From Notamacropus eugenii (lineage: Eukaryota > Chordata > Mammalia > Diprotodontia > Macropodidae), in NCBI RefSeq assembly GCF_028372415.1, contig NC_092878.1, positions 2,631,501 to 2,695,500 on the forward strand: 64,000 nt of DNA, read 5' to 3'. Below the pieces are notes generated by a model, which was not told the DNA's origin, did no database searches, and was given only the letters and a program-made list of their open reading frames with translations. Of the stretch, positions 1 to 11,714 are shown one piece after another. Position 1 is the stretch's first letter; each line of letters begins with the position of its first letter. The translations under genes and the position numbers were made by a program.

Positions 1-59
1 AATTTTTATTACATGCAATTGGAAAAAAACTAAAAATAAAAATTTTCACTTGAAAAGTC

Positions 60-500
60 AAGCCAACTAGCATTTATTAAATGTTGACTGTTCCAGGCAC
101 TGTGACAAGCACTGGGGATATAATCAGAAGGAAAAATGAAATCAGTCTCTTCCCTCAAGGAGTTTATATTCTAATGGGAAAAGAGAATATATAAAAGGTT
201 GCTGAAAAGAGTGGGGGTAGCCATGTAGGGATATAGCAGAAAAATAAGTCTAGAGAGTTAAGAGCAGGATCCAGAGAGGAATGGAGGGAATATGGTTGAC
301 CTTTCTTCAAATGGATGTTTTGGAAGAAATGATCAATTACAGGAAGGAGTCTCTGGGGTAAGAGGGATCTTCCTATGTAAGAAGGCTGCAGGAACGGCGG
401 AATCTTCCAAGATGAGAAGGCTACTGGGGCACAGTATGGAATGTGGCTATAATATAATAGAGAAAGAAGGCTGTAGTGTCAGGAGTGGGGCCTAGAGAGG
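60..500 (-). repeat. L2-type LINE 3' end, antisense
   Basis: The stretch starts with the diagnostic antisense L2/MIR 3' end ('catttattaaatg...ccaggcactg...ctggggata') followed by 'cctcaaggagtttatattctaatggg'. The later part, rich in 'gaagga', is less certain. Confidence 0.55.
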
Positions 501-559
501 ACCAAAGGAGTGAACATAACTGAGCTTAGAGGCCTTCCTTAAAATGGAGGAAATGATCA

Positions 560-1315
560 ATGACAGGAAAGGTCATCAGGGCCTTCCAACTCCGACATGG
601 ACATAGTTCATTCCCACTACTTGTCTTTGATGACTCTTATTTCATACAGCTGAATATTGGTAGGAAAATTCCAGAAAACATCCATAGCCTGTGTCCCCAA
701 CTTTGTCTGGCCCTCACCTGCAGACTTTCTCCACTTTCCTTGCATTCCCCTCTGCATCCCCTTACTCCTCTTTCAATGGGTGATCCCATTTCCTACTTTG
801 CTGGAAGATTTGAAAATGGCTCTAGCATAAGATCCAAGATTTGGTACTTGGCATTGAAAGCCCTCCAAAATATATCTACCCCCTAACCTTTGACATCCTC
901 GTTAGGTTATCTTGCTCCTCTTTACATGTTCCTTATTCCAATCAAACTGGGCTGCTAGCTGTTCTCTCCACACAAATTTCTATCTCATGTATCTGTGATT
1001 CGAATAGGTGGTTCCCCCATGTCTGGAATGAATTTCTTCCTCCTCATCACCTCTTAGAATCCCAAGTTTCCTTCAAAGCACACCACAGGTTCCACTTCCT
1101 GCAAGGTGATTATCCTAGCTATTAGTCCTTGCTCCCTCTTGAAATTACTTTGTATATACTTCGAATTTAAATCTGTGTACGTTTTATCCTCCCAGTAAGC
1201 TCCTTGAGGTCGGGGGCTGTTGCTTTTTTTTCTTGTCTGTTTTTGTCTTTATATCCTTAGCAGCTAGTATAGTGCTTTGCAGATAGTAGGAGATTAATAA
1301 ATGTTTGTGGAATTG
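560..1315 (+). repeat. L2-type LINE 3' region, sense
   Basis: The order is typical of an L2 3' region: C/T-rich 'ccctccaaaat' block, 'gtctggaatgaatttctt', 'aagctccttgaggtcggggg', then 'agtatagtgctttgcagatagtagg' and 'taataaatgtttg'. Heavily mutated; no coding potential remains. Confidence 0.6.
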
Positions 1316-1785
1316 GAATGAGTTGAAACCCTTGGAAAATGCAAAACACAAAAGATGTCCATCAAAGTCCATTCTCCCTCACCAAATGATGAAGCCCACC
1401 TCCTTCAGGGACCTCTACAATCCTGCAGTCTTAGAGGACAGACTCTGAAAGTGGAAAGAACTGAGGGTTAACAGAGAGTTGAATTCCTCACTCATAAACC
1501 TAAGGGAGGGCAAGGTTTTCTCCTTCATAATATGGTTTTATCCCTTGTAGCACATTGGCTTGGTTCAGGACCGCATCCACTTGGTCTTGGTACCAAGCAT
1601 TGTCCAGGACCTCTCTTGATCAAGGTATTCTCACCACTCTGCTGTTATTTCCAGGCCCATCTGGATCCCCCCTTGGGATTTTGGGGGCCACAGAATCTTC
1701 CCTGCAGAGGCCTGTGTACTCATCAGATATACATTAGCCACAACTCAATGATCCCTAAATGACAAAGTCATTCTTAACGTGTGTT

Positions 1786-2085
1786 TGTCCTTCGTTGCCG
1801 AAGAAGACCATGCCATCAGAAAAATGATGATGTGACTTGCACTTGACTTTGTTTTGAGTGAGGGAGGGCTGTGCAGGTCACCAGCTCTCCTCTAGAGCCA
1901 TCTGAATCCAGTGACCAGATATTCATCAGGATGACTGGAGATGACCCAGGATGAGGCATGTGGGATTAAGTGACTTGCCCAAGGTCACAGAGCTGGTGAG
2001 TGTCAAGTGTCTGAGGTGAGATTTGAACTCAGGTCCTTCTGACTCCTGCACTGGTGCTCTATCCACTGCACCACTTAGCTGCCCT
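1786..2085 (-). repeat. Marsupial tRNA-type SINE, antisense
   Basis: Ends 'atccactgcaccacttagctgccc', the reverse of the tRNA-like SINE head. It includes 'gacttgcccaaggtcacaga', and its tail begins 'cttcgttgccgaagaagacc'. The same family occurs in the opposite orientation at 40,215-40,495. The name (WSINE/MAR1 class) is a guess. Confidence 0.85.
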
Positions 2086-2099
2086 CATTCTTAATGTGG

Positions 2100-3240
2100 A
2101 AGTTGGGCCAAGGATACCTCTTTCAAATCTCACAAAAAGACATCAATGGAGATGTATAACATCGTGTATAATGAAACACCTTCGACAAAGACCTGATGCT
2201 TCAGCCCTGTCAGTTTGGGCTGCCTTACTCCTGACCATACCCTCTGTATGGAAAAACAAAAAAGTAAAACCAAAAACTTTTTTTCAACTCATCTGTTCTT
2301 TTCTCCAGTCTCAGAAGATGAAATGGCCCTCTTTCTTACAGTGCTCATCCATCCAGGAATGTCTTTGATCCATCCCCTCCTCCCAGGATATTGCTTCTCT
2401 GATGATCATTCCCTCCTCCCTTTCCCAATCCAACAGAATATTCCAACTCTGACTATAAACATGCTCAGATCCCTCTTATGATAAAACAAAAAACCCCCTA
2501 AAAACCTTACTTTGACTCTCTTACCCTTCTGGTTTTAATCCTCCCCCTCTTCACTGATAAATTTCTAGAAACAGTAGTCGATAATCACTGCCTCCTATGA
2601 CATTATCATACCTTTCCAGAAACAGGTTCCTTAGTTTCTTCCACAGGGGCTGGCAGCAGGAGAGCATGTTGTGCATGCTCTGAGGATGGGGTCCCCAGTA
2701 TACATCCCCCTGCTCCCATTACAGCAACATACAGAATAAATACAAGTCAATTTGGGAGGGAAGACACTGCAATTATGGGGACCAGGAAAGGCTTCCTGTA
2801 AGAAGATGGTGCTTGAGCTGCATCTTGAAGACACAGATTCTGAGACAAAGTTGAGGAAGGAGCACATTTTGGGCAGGAGATAGAGAGCGCCATGGCATCC
2901 TGGGAGTTGGAATTATGGCCGGTTTTGTGGTTAGCACAGCACTGATGACCCAAGGAACAGGGTTCAGTTTTTTAGCTTCTGAAGGACATTTAGGATTCTC
3001 CTGGATGTTGGAGGGAGCCAAGGGAAAGGACAGTAGCAGGAACTTGGGTGTAGCAGCATAAAAAAAGTAGCAGTTGCTGCAGACCACAAAGTTGAGCATC
3101 CAAGTACAAGAACCAGAGTTTCTATAAAGTTTCTCTGAACCCTGTAATTCCTCCCTCCAATTTTCACTTCCAGTTTTAGCTTTTAGGTTCAAAGCTGTAA
3201 ATAGCATTCCCCCATCACATGGTGGTTCCCCTTTAGACTA
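2100..3240. repeat. No gene; includes an antisense L2-like block
   Basis: About 2,690-2,880 resembles an antisense L2 3' region ('aaaggcttcctgtaagaagatggtgcttgagctg', given here only as a pattern of short matches; compare 45,110-45,140). The remainder is unclassified pyrimidine-rich DNA. Confidence 0.4.
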
Positions 3241-3440
3241 TTACTTCTAACCTTTTCTTTCTTACCACAAGAACAACTAGATGTATCCACAAAAGGGGTA
3301 GAGGGACAGCACAATAGGTGGTGCTGTCCATCCAGAATTGGGAATCACGGCTTTTACAGATGAGATGAACCTCTCAGTTACCTGCCTGAAGTAGAAGCGT
3401 GGATTCCTGGTCACATTATTTGGTTATCTTTCAGCTCAAA

Positions 3441-3660
3441 GAGGTAGTGTGGCACAGGAAATAGAGAAGTGGGCTGGTGTGGCATAGGGAATAGAGAGCT
3501 GAGCTGGAAGTCAGGAAGACCCGGGCTCAAATCTGCTTCTGACACATACTAGGGCAAGACAGTTACCCTCTCAGTGCTCTAGGCAGCTCTCTTAAGGCTA
3601 AACTTCAGAGAGCTAACTTGCATTGGCTTCCTTATTTAGGAGGAATCATTGGTCCAGTAC
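3441..3660 (+). repeat. Marsupial SINE, sense
   Basis: 'gtgtggcacaggaaatagag', then 'gtcaggaagacccgggctc', 'ctgacacatactagg' and a tail 'ctcagtgctctaggcagctc'. The SINE head is partly duplicated (3,448 and 3,478). Confidence 0.75.
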
Positions 3661-4262
3661 TTGTCACTTCACAGGTAGCAAAAAGGAAACTAGGCAGTCA
3701 CTCAAAAATATGACCATTCTGGGGCCAATTTCATTGATTAGCCCTATGTGATTCAGCTAAAGGTTTTGGGCTTTTTCTTTTGAGACATGGCCACTGCCTA
3801 AGACCTGGCAGATAAAAATTGATGTTAGGTTCTGGGATAACTATTTGCCCAATGCTAATACCATCTCATCCACAGTAAGTTTTCTGCATAAGGTGTTAAC
3901 TATTGCTAACTAGAAAACCACAGCTGCTCAAGTGTATCGTGTTCACAGCTCAGTCCAACAGACGGCTATAGCTGCTAGCTGTTTTTGACTCTCAAGAATA
4001 TTAACAGGAACTAATCTATCCACAGGTATACATATGGCTTGAGTTTCCCTTTTGATCTTTTAAGGAAAAGAAGATATTCAGAGTGAGGTGGCCCTTGGGA
4101 GAAGTTTGAGTTTACTTTTTTCAAAATTTTAAACTATTGAACTTATCTGAGTTTAATCTAAGTTCAGGGTCCATTGTTCATTAAATCCTACAGTAGAGAG
4201 AAGTATGTAAATACTTATATCTGTAAGGTAATTAGCAGGTAATAATGATAGCATTTTTACAG
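3660..4262. other. No feature recognised
   Basis: AT-rich unique-looking intergenic DNA with stops in all frames. No RNA gene or regulatory signal could be supported. Confidence 0.5.
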
Positions 4263-4690
4263 TGCTTTAAAAATGTTTTTATTGATATTTTTCTGTTTCT
4301 TACATCACTAGTTATCCCAAGTATCTCTTCCCTTCCCACTCCTAGAGAGCTGTCATATGACAAAAACTATTTTTCTTAGAGGAAAAAAAAATCAGCATAA
4401 CTGATCAATACATTGAAAAAGTCTAAAAACAGGTACAGTGTATAATATCCCACAAAGGGAAAAGGTTGAGAGTGATGTATTACACGTCTTCATTTGAGTT
4501 CTGTTTGATCTTGATAATTTTGTTACATTTATTTTAATTTTTTAATGTTATTTTTTCCATTTGCCTTGTCGTAGTTAATGTGTAAATTGTTTTCGCGGTC
4601 CACTTATTTCATTCTGCATCAGTTCCTATAGTTCTTTCTATGGTTCTCTGTATTTCTCACAAATATAATTTCTTACACCACAATAATATT
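4262..4690 (-). repeat. A/T-rich interspersed repeat, antisense
   Basis: Contains the run 'aaaaaaaaatcagcataac', then 'gtacagtgtataatatcc' and 'attctgcatcagttcc'. It resembles stretches near 16,605-16,800 and 26,480-26,600, so it is probably a marsupial L1-related or DNA-element fossil. Family not resolved. Confidence 0.4.
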
Positions 4691-4761
4691 CACAAAAGAG
4701 AAGTTAAGACAAAATGCTAGGTTACTATTTGAAGAGAGAAAGATTGCATTCAGTGAAAGTA

Positions 4762-4880
4762 TGAGGGAAGGCAATGGAAAGAGTGTTGTATTTTGACTCG
4801 GAGGGGCTGGGTTTGAATCCTGGCTGTCAATCACTACCTATGTGAATTTATGGCTTCAATTTCCCGTTGACCTGAATCTT
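4762..4880 (+). repeat. MIR-like SINE fragment, sense
   Basis: 'gcaatggaaagagtgttgta' followed by 'ctgggtttgaatcctggct' and 'tcaatttccc' follows the MIR/SINE tRNA-to-core order. Confidence 0.65.
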
Positions 4881-5094
4881 TTCTGCTTTAAGACCATGAC
4901 CTTTAAGAAAACAAGATAAGGCCATTAATGAAAGCAAGGAATTTCAGAGAGCTGGGGAGGGAATTGGAAGAGAATTTGTGTGAATATAGGGGTATAAATA
5001 GGCGATATGATCCAATTTGGCTGGAGTATTGATTGTATGTAATGGAATAATGTGAATAAAACTGGAAACATAGGTTACAAACAGACAGGTTGAA

Positions 5095-5290
5095 AGGGTC
5101 CTAGATTTGGAGCCAGAAGACGGGTTTAAATCCTGGCTCAGGCTCTTAGCAGCTGTGAAGGGAACAAGTCAATTAACCCTCTGTTTCGTCATTTTTCTTT
5201 AGTTGATGTAATAATACTTATATTATCTACCTCAAAGAATTATTGTCACATCCTTAAAGTGCTACATAAAGTAAATTGTATATAAAACAA
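5095..5290 (+). repeat. MIR-like SINE, sense
   Basis: 'tagatttggagccagaaga', 'tttaaatcctggctcag', 'caagtcaattaaccctctg', then 'ctacctcaaagaattattg' and 'aaagtgctacataaag' give the full MIR order. Confidence 0.75.
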
Positions 5291-5545
5291 ACAATAACTT
5301 GACATTTACGTAGCATTTTGAAGTTTTCAAATACGTTTATTCAGGTTCCCCAAAGTCTTGGTGCAGCTTTAAGCTTTTGGTTTTTAAATTTTCAAAATAG
5401 TTTATCCAGGGTATCCCAAATCTTTAGTAGCTTAAAATCACACTAAGACTATTGGGACATGCTGCATTTATTCACTCTTGTTTGCATCTTACTGCTGTGG
5501 ACATGGGAGAAATTCAAGGTTGGGGTTTGATTTTTAGATCGTTAC
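5290..5545. other. No feature recognised
   Basis: Short AT-rich stretch between repeats with no supported feature. Confidence 0.5.
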
Positions 5546-5660
5546 CATTAGATTGTAATCTCCTTGTGGGCAGGGATGGTCTTCTGCCTATCTTGGCCTC
5601 CCTAGCACTCAATGCAATGCCTGGCACACAGTAGATGCTTAATAAATATTTGTTGATTTG
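5545..5660 (+). repeat. L2 3' end, sense
   Basis: 'ctccttgtgggcagggatgg' then 'aatgcctggcacacagtaga' and 'ttaataaatatttgttgat' is the classic sense L2 3' terminus. Confidence 0.8.
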
Positions 5661-5874
5661 GATCTCTGATAGGGCAAGGGTACAATGGATTTAAGTATTG
5701 ATGGAGGCAGAGATAGGGTTACTGCCTACACCGCCTAGCAAAAAAGAAAAAAAAAAGAAAATAATCACCTGGGTAGATCATTGAACCTTTGAAAGCTGAT
5801 GGATCACTGGGTAGTCAGTCAACGAATGACTCTTCATAGCCTGCCGAATTAGGTATACCTAAACCTGGCTTTCA

Positions 5875-6130
5875 AAGTCAATCAACATGTATTACTAAGT
5901 GCCTGGGGATACAAAAGTCAAAAGGCAGTCCCTGCCCTCCAGAAGCTCCCAATCTAAAGGGGGAGACAACAAGCAAATATACAAAGCTAGCTGGGTATAG
6001 GACAATTAGGAATTAAGAGGGAAAGCACTGGAATTAAAAAGGGTGAGGAAAAGATTTAGCTGGGATTTAAAGGGAAGCCAAAAGGGAGGAGGGAAGAGTA
6101 TTTCAGGCATGATTCTCTTGGCTGAAGGTA
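5875..6130 (-). repeat. L2 3' region, antisense
   Basis: 'tcaacatgtattactaagtgcctggggatac', seen as short L2 matches, then 'cctccagaagctcccaatc' and 'gggagacaacaagcaaatat' mark an antisense L2 3' end. Confidence 0.7.
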
Positions 6131-6149
6131 ACCTTTCTCCCCCTTAATT

Positions 6150-6290
6150 TTATATACAGACACTTATACATACATGTATTTATATGAACATACATACATG
6201 CATATATATGTGTATATGTTTTTGCATCTCTGGCACCTAGCATGGTCCTTAATATACAGTGCTTAATTAAACGTTTGTTGATTGTCTACT
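6150..6290 (+). repeat. (TA/CA)-rich microsatellite and L2 tail
   Basis: 6,155-6,220 is an impure 'cataca/tatatg' run. 6,222-6,285 reads 'ctggcacctagcatggtcc' then 'cttaattaaacgtttgttg', an L2 tail. Confidence 0.6.
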
Positions 6291-6299
6291 GTGTTTAAG

Positions 6300-6620
6300 A
6301 AAGATGTTGCTATACTGAAGAGTATCCAGAAGAGAACAACCAGGGGCTGAAAGACCTAGGGGTGTCCAGCAGGCAGAGAAGACTCAGGGAATACAGTATA
6401 GTTATGTAATGTGGAAAGGAGATTCAACTTGTTCTGTGTATCCCCAAAGGGCAGAATCAGAAACAATGGGGAGATGAAAAAGGAAAATGTAGGCTTGATG
6501 AGGGAACCGATATAGGGAAGCTAAGTAACTTGCCAAAGTCACCTAGAAAAAAACTTAGAAAGAGGGACTAGATGGCTCCTCCTTCTGATTTCAGAGCCAG
6601 GGCACTTCTCACAGCGCGAC
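6300..6620 (+). repeat. CR1/L3-type LINE ORF2 C-terminal fossil
   Basis: 'gaagactcagggaatacagta', 'gtaatgtggaaaggagattc' and 'gggcagaatcagaaacaatgg' correspond to the CR1 family's conserved C-terminal stretch (leu-arg-gly-asp..., then glu-gly-arg-thr-arg-x-asn-gly). The frame is broken by stops. Confidence 0.55.
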
Positions 6621-7030
6621 ACAGATCAAAAGGCTTTGCTTATATGAGGCAAAGATGTGGATTCTGAAGTGGTCAGGCAAACAAACAAAATTAAAACAGA
6701 GCTCCTAGAAGGCTGACAGGTCCATATAGAAACCCAAAGGGATAGAGAAAAAGAGAAAAAAAAATTTACATGACAATTTTGTTGTATATTTGAAAGAAAT
6801 AGCAAATTCTGCATAGTAGATTTGCAATTTCATGTACAATCATCTTTTTATTGTACTATGTTATGAAAATGCTTGTTTTATCCCATAAATTAAAAAGAAA
6901 AAACCCAAAGGGACAGAAACATACAAGATACAAAAAGAGACTAAAATACTGAATGAATTCACATTACCAAAAGATGAAACTTTGTTCCTTTGGTACCAAA
7001 TTTAATCAAAAAAGCCCCAGAGGCAGCACT
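6620..7030. other. No feature recognised
   Basis: A-rich sequence ('aaacccaaagggacagaaac' occurs twice, near 6,730 and 6,900, as a short imperfect direct repeat). Nothing else supported. Confidence 0.45.
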
Positions 7031-7390
7031 GATGAGGTGTGAATTCAAGGCTTCGAACAAGTATTTATTAAGTGACGACTCTACGGAAGGGTTACAAAGA
7101 ATGAAACTCTCTACCAGAAAGCTCACATTGGAACAGGGGAGACAAGAAGGACACATGAGAGTAAGTACTCAGGCTTCAGTTTCCTCATCTCTCTCTCTCT
7201 ATATAAGTACAAAATAGTTAATTACAAGTCTGTTGGGAAGGAGGGCACTAGCAGTTATTGGTGGTCGTGGGGCAAGGCTACAAATATGAGATTTCTGAAC
7301 TTCATCTTGAAGGAGGAAGTCTATAAAGTGCAAGTGAGGTGAGTATGGATTTCAGGCGTGGAAGATGGGCAGCTAATGAGATGTACTGTC
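7030..7390 (-). repeat. L2-like 3' region, antisense
   Basis: 'aacaagtatttattaagtg', 'aaagctcacattgg' and 'cttcatcttgaaggaggaag' match antisense L2 order. A short (TC)n lies at 7,187-7,200. Confidence 0.5.
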
Positions 7391-7429
7391 ACATATAAAG
7401 AATAGAGGACAGTTATTAATAATAGCAAT

Positions 7430-7660
7430 CCATTTCTCACTTCTGTGCCTTTGCATTGGCCATCCCCGTTCCTAGACCTCACTCCCTCCTCACTTCTGGC
7501 TCCGAGTCCCTAGTCCCTTTTAAGACTCAGTTTGAGTACAACCTACACACAAGGCCTTTCCTGAATTCCACAGGTGCTTGGGACCTTTCCTCTCAAATCA
7601 CCTTATCCAATTTTTAACATATATGTACATGTCTCTCCCAAAAGAATGTAGGGATAGACT
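7430..7660 (+). repeat. L2-like 3' region, sense
   Basis: 'gtgcctttgcattggccatc', 'ttaagactcagtttgagtac' and 'ggcctttcctgaattcc' are typical of the sense L2 C-terminal/3' UTR block. Confidence 0.6.
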
Positions 7661-7679
7661 GTATAACAGGAATATAAGA

Positions 7680-7975
7680 GCATGGAGGCATGTTGGGAGG
7701 GGCCCTTGCACTGGAGCTTAGTTCAAATCCTGCCTATCACTTAATGCCTTTGTGACCTTGGGTCAAATGCCTCCTCAGACACTGGATGTATGATCCTCAG
7801 TCAGTCATTCAATCTCTCCAAACCTGAGAGAGTTGGACTTGACCTCTGAGGTTTCTTCCAGTTCTAGATCAATGATCCTTGAGGACAGAAATTCTTTCAC
7901 TTGTCTTTGTTTAGCATTTATCAAAGTGCTTGGTACACGGTAGGTGCCTAATAAATGCTTATTTTCTCTTTAATA
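7680..7975 (+). repeat. MIR-like SINE followed by an L2 3' end
   Basis: 'gttcaaatcctgcctatcac' and 'tgaccttgggtcaaatg' mark the SINE. 'cttgaggacagaaattc' to 'gtaggtgcctaataaatgc' is an L2 terminus. Confidence 0.7.
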
Positions 7976-7984
7976 AAAGCATAA

Positions 7985-8760
7985 CCAGGTGGTAAATGTT
8001 TTTTCATTCACATTACGTGATTATGTATTCTGCCACCTACTTCTTTCATAAAACTTCACCCTTTCCCCAATACTATCCCATTTAATAGCACCCAATCTGT
8101 CACTGCTAGCATATTTCTCTTGCATATTATATGCTCATCAAAACTTCAAACCATAAACATATACTCTTGCCATTTCACTTGATCAGTTTTTGAATTTTTG
8201 GCCGTTGATGTTTAATTTAGTTTTAAAAAATCTTTCATGGATTTTAAAAAGTATTTCCAGGAAGGCAGCCACGCCCAGGTTGCAAAATTGTGGTTTATTA
8301 CTCACTCTTCTATTTTCTTGAAAACTTTTTCATTCAATTGTTAATTTAGTCCTTTTCATTGTTTCCTATGAGCACTGAATTTTTCTTACACAAATATTAT
8401 TTTTAGTTTTGTTACTAACCTTTATGTCTCCTTGTCCCTTCATATTTTTAAATGAAAAAAAGTCTGTTAGCCCTTTCTCAAAAACCATGTAAAAAAAGTG
8501 AATGTTAATGAACAAACCTGTCAAGTCTCTTATTAGCTATAAGATCTCAAGTGGTAGGGAAACACCCAACACTCACAATTAAAATTACAATTTACTTCTT
8601 TTTGGGTATGCCAATTTAAAAAAGGTAAACAAGAACTTGCTAAGTCTGTATCACATACATTCTGTAAAAGCAGAAATAAGCAGATTTAGGGAAAGTAAAC
8701 TCCTTGAGAGCAGTAGTGACTGGTCTGGCACGGATGCACATGCTGAAATGACTAAGGTTA
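7985..8760. other. No gene; AT-rich intergenic DNA
   Basis: T-rich and A-rich tracts with no recognised repeat family and no coding potential. Confidence 0.5.
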
Positions 8761-9135
8761 GCATGTAAAACTCTTTCTAACCTCCTCCCTTCTGGCCTTT
8801 CCAGTTTTCTTAGACTTTACTCCTCTGCCAGAACACTATGATCCAGTTACGTTGGCCTATGAGCAGTCCCTCAAATAGGACATCCTCTCTCAGTGCATTT
8901 GCAAGATCTGCTCATGCCAAGACTTTTCAATCCCATCTTCTGCAGACAGCCTTTCTTGGTTCTTCCATCTATTAGAGCTTTCATTTCCCAGGTTACCTTC
9001 CATGCACCTACTTACATGGAGTCCCTTCCTTTACAAGGTACACTCTGAGGTCGGCCTTTATGTCTATGTAGTCCCAGTGCTTAGCAGTACTTGCCACAGA
9101 GCGAGCACTCAACGAATGCTTGATTACTGTAAAAG
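8760..9135 (+). repeat. L2-like 3' region, sense
   Basis: 'cttctggcctttccag', 'ctgaggtcggcctttatgtc' and 'cactcaacgaatgcttgat' follow the sense L2 3' order. Confidence 0.6.
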
Positions 9136-9193
9136 ATTGGGAGGGCAGATGAAGGGGGGCACAGTTCGTATGGATGTGCACGTTTTTACGTCA

Positions 9194-9405
9194 GGCAGCT
9201 CGGTGGCCCAGTGGATAGAGTGCTGGGCCTGCAGTTCAGGTCCAGCCTCAGATACTTACTGGCTGCGTGGCCCTGGGCAGCCCACTTAACCCAGTTTGCC
9301 TCAGTTCCTCGTCAGCAGAAGGGAACAGCGAACCACTCCAGTATCTTTGCTAAGGAAAGCCCTAACGGGGTCACAAAGAGTCCAACAGAACTGAACGACA
9401 ACAAA
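9194..9405 (+). repeat. Marsupial tRNA-type SINE, sense
   Basis: A clear copy: 'ggcagctcggtggcccagtgg', then 'gagtgctgggcctgcag', 'cttaacccagtttgcctcag', 'ccactccagtatctttgc', and an end 'agaactgaacgacaacaaa'. It lies about 230 bases before the CpG island begins. Confidence 0.92.
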
Positions 9406-10879
9406 TTTTAATGCCAGAAAATTCAGGGCTCTGTGACAAGTATTTAAATCAGGTGTGCTGTATCACCCCGAAAGGTCCAAAGGACAGAGCCAACTTTCCT
9501 GCCTCGATGTTCAGATCGTGCCAGACTCTACAGCCAGAAAACAAAACCAGTGGAGCTGCCAACTTTTCCCTTTTCCAAATAGGGCAGGAGGTTGTAAATA
9601 TAAATTAACTGAATTCAAATATCTGTGAATTAAAACACTTAAGCCTGATGAGAAAATCCCTCAACCAGTTCAGCCTGGCAGCTGCTCCGGAGGCTCCGGG
9701 GCGTACGTGAATCCCCCCCCCAGACACACACTGCTACAATGTTACGAGTCAGCAGGGAGCGGCTGACCGCAAACCGGTAAGTGACTGGCCCAGGCTCACG
9801 CAGCCCCGCTCGGCTCCGCGCCCGGACTAGGTCATCTCGGCCTTCAGAGGCCGGCGCCTCGGCACTAAGCCGTCTCGGGGCTTGCAAGGAGGGACAAACG
9901 CTTCTAAGCCAAGCTTCTGGTGGCTTCTTCTACATCCGGGAGGCCCAGGGGACCCCTCGGCCCACGTGTCTCAGCCAGGGCTGGACGCTCCGTCCTGGAA
10001 AGTCCGGTCACCGTGCAGTTACCTTTCTTTCGGTCGGCCTGGCCCCGACCGCACCAGCCAGTTCTTCCCACGGGCGCTCCCCCAGTAACACGACACCCCC
10101 TCCTTCTCCCTGCCCCCCAAGTCTCCCAGAGTTGTACTGGGCAGTTGGCCCTCCCCCATCTCCCTTCCAAACACGCAGGCCCTGGGGGCGCAGACGGATC
10201 TCGGGTCCCACCACAGGCAAATAAAGGTCAGACAGGCTCCGCCGGTTGTTGGTTTTTTTCAATTCACGGAGAAACGAAAACGGGCGGGAAGGAGCAGGAA
10301 CTGCCTGCGCTCGGGCCCAGCGTCCACATGGACAAGTCGCCGCCCCCCCTCGCGGCGCGCAGGCGCAGTCCCGGCCGGGACTCGCGTTCGTCACGAGCAG
10401 ATCATTCCGCCGGTTTCTTTGTGTGGCAGAAAACCTTGAAATGGCCTAGTTCCCTCTCCTCCGTTACACATCACAACCGCCATCCCCTCTCTCTCCCGCC
10501 GGGTCAGGGGTTAGGGCGCGGGAAAGGCAGCTTGGGCCGGGAGGGCGGCAGAAAAAAAGAAAAAAAAGCGGCGGGGGGAGGGGAGGCAGGCCGAGCGCGG
10601 CGAGGGCAGAGGGAGGGATGCTGGGAGCTCGACTCACTCGCACACCATGTGTCCCTCCGCGAGAAGCACGGGGGACTTTTCGGTGGGGCTTTTGGGCGCC
10701 GACCAGACGCGGCATTTTCGGAAAATAGCGCCCGGTGGCTGTGAAGCGCTTCGTTGAGAGCGGGGCCGCGCCAGCCCGGCCGGGTACCAGTGCCTCGGGG
10801 CCCGCCGCCTCTCCCGCCGCTCCCCCGCCGCCGCTCCCGAAGCTTTTCCAGGTCAGTGCGGGTCTGTGCAGGGCCCTGT

Positions 10880-11000
10880 TACCACCGGATGTGGAAGTTG
10901 ATCTCTTCGCTGGTAAAAAATAATTCCACTTCCCCCGGAACCCAGATCATCCCCGCGATTTCCTGTTTATTGCATTAAGGCGCCGGGTTTCCGGGGCTCC
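10880..11000. promoter_or_regulatory. Cluster of ETS/GABP-type core motifs
   Basis: Within 120 bases are ACCGGATGT (10,884-10,892), CCACTTCC (10,926-10,933, the reverse of GGAAGTGG), CCGGAA (10,935-10,940) and TTTCCGG (10,988-10,994). These are ETS-family cores, the class bound by GABP-alpha. Binding itself is inferred. Confidence 0.5.
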
Positions 11001-11714
11001 TGGCCCCGCTTATTCCGCGGGGGTCGGTGGGGGGCGGGGGTCGGTCGGGGCCGCCCGCCCGCGCCGCCGCGCTTTGTCCGCCCGGCTCCCCGCTTCTGGG
11101 GAGGGGCGGGCGGACATGGTGGCGGCCGCCGCCCCCTCCCCGGCCCCGGCGGACCCGCTCTTCTCCTCCCTCCCCGTCCGGCGGGCCGGTTCCGAGCCCG
11201 GCGCACCCGCCGTGGGAACGAGGGCGGCGGGGGTGCGGCGGGCGCGGGCGCGGCCTCGGCCCCGCTCTCCCGGGCCCGCGGGGCCTCTTTGTTCGCCTCT
11301 AGCTCTCCCCTCCTCTCCCCTCCCCCCGCCCCCCGTGCGGGAAGGCCCGACTGACAGCTCCCCCGCCGGGCCGGGCCTCCCGAGGGGTCGGGGGAGCCGA
11401 GAGCGGCCGCCCCGGAGGGCCTGGGCCTGGGCCTCCGGGGGACGCAGCCCCGTCCGGGGGCCGCGGCCGAGGGAGCCGCGCGGGGCCAGGAGCAGCCACT
11501 CGGGGCGGGGGGGAGGGGGGCAGCCGTGCTGCGCTCCCCTGGTCGGGGGCCCAGGCTCAATCCGTGTCGGTTTAACCTGTTGGTACGGGAGCGTTTGTGA
11601 TTAAAAACGGGGGTGAGGACGAGCGGAGGCCGGGGGAGCCCCCGCTGCCCCCTGACCCCCCCATAGGGCTCCTCCGATCGGAGGGGGGCCGAGGGACGCG
11701 GGCTGACTTCATCG

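Noticed and set aside
1786..2085. tRNA gene
   Set aside because: The tRNA-like part belongs to a SINE with the family's tail; the cloverleaf is not intact. The same applies to the other SINE heads.
9920..10744. 274-codon open frame on the plus strand
   Set aside because: Same composition effect; no family resemblance and no splice or poly(A) context.
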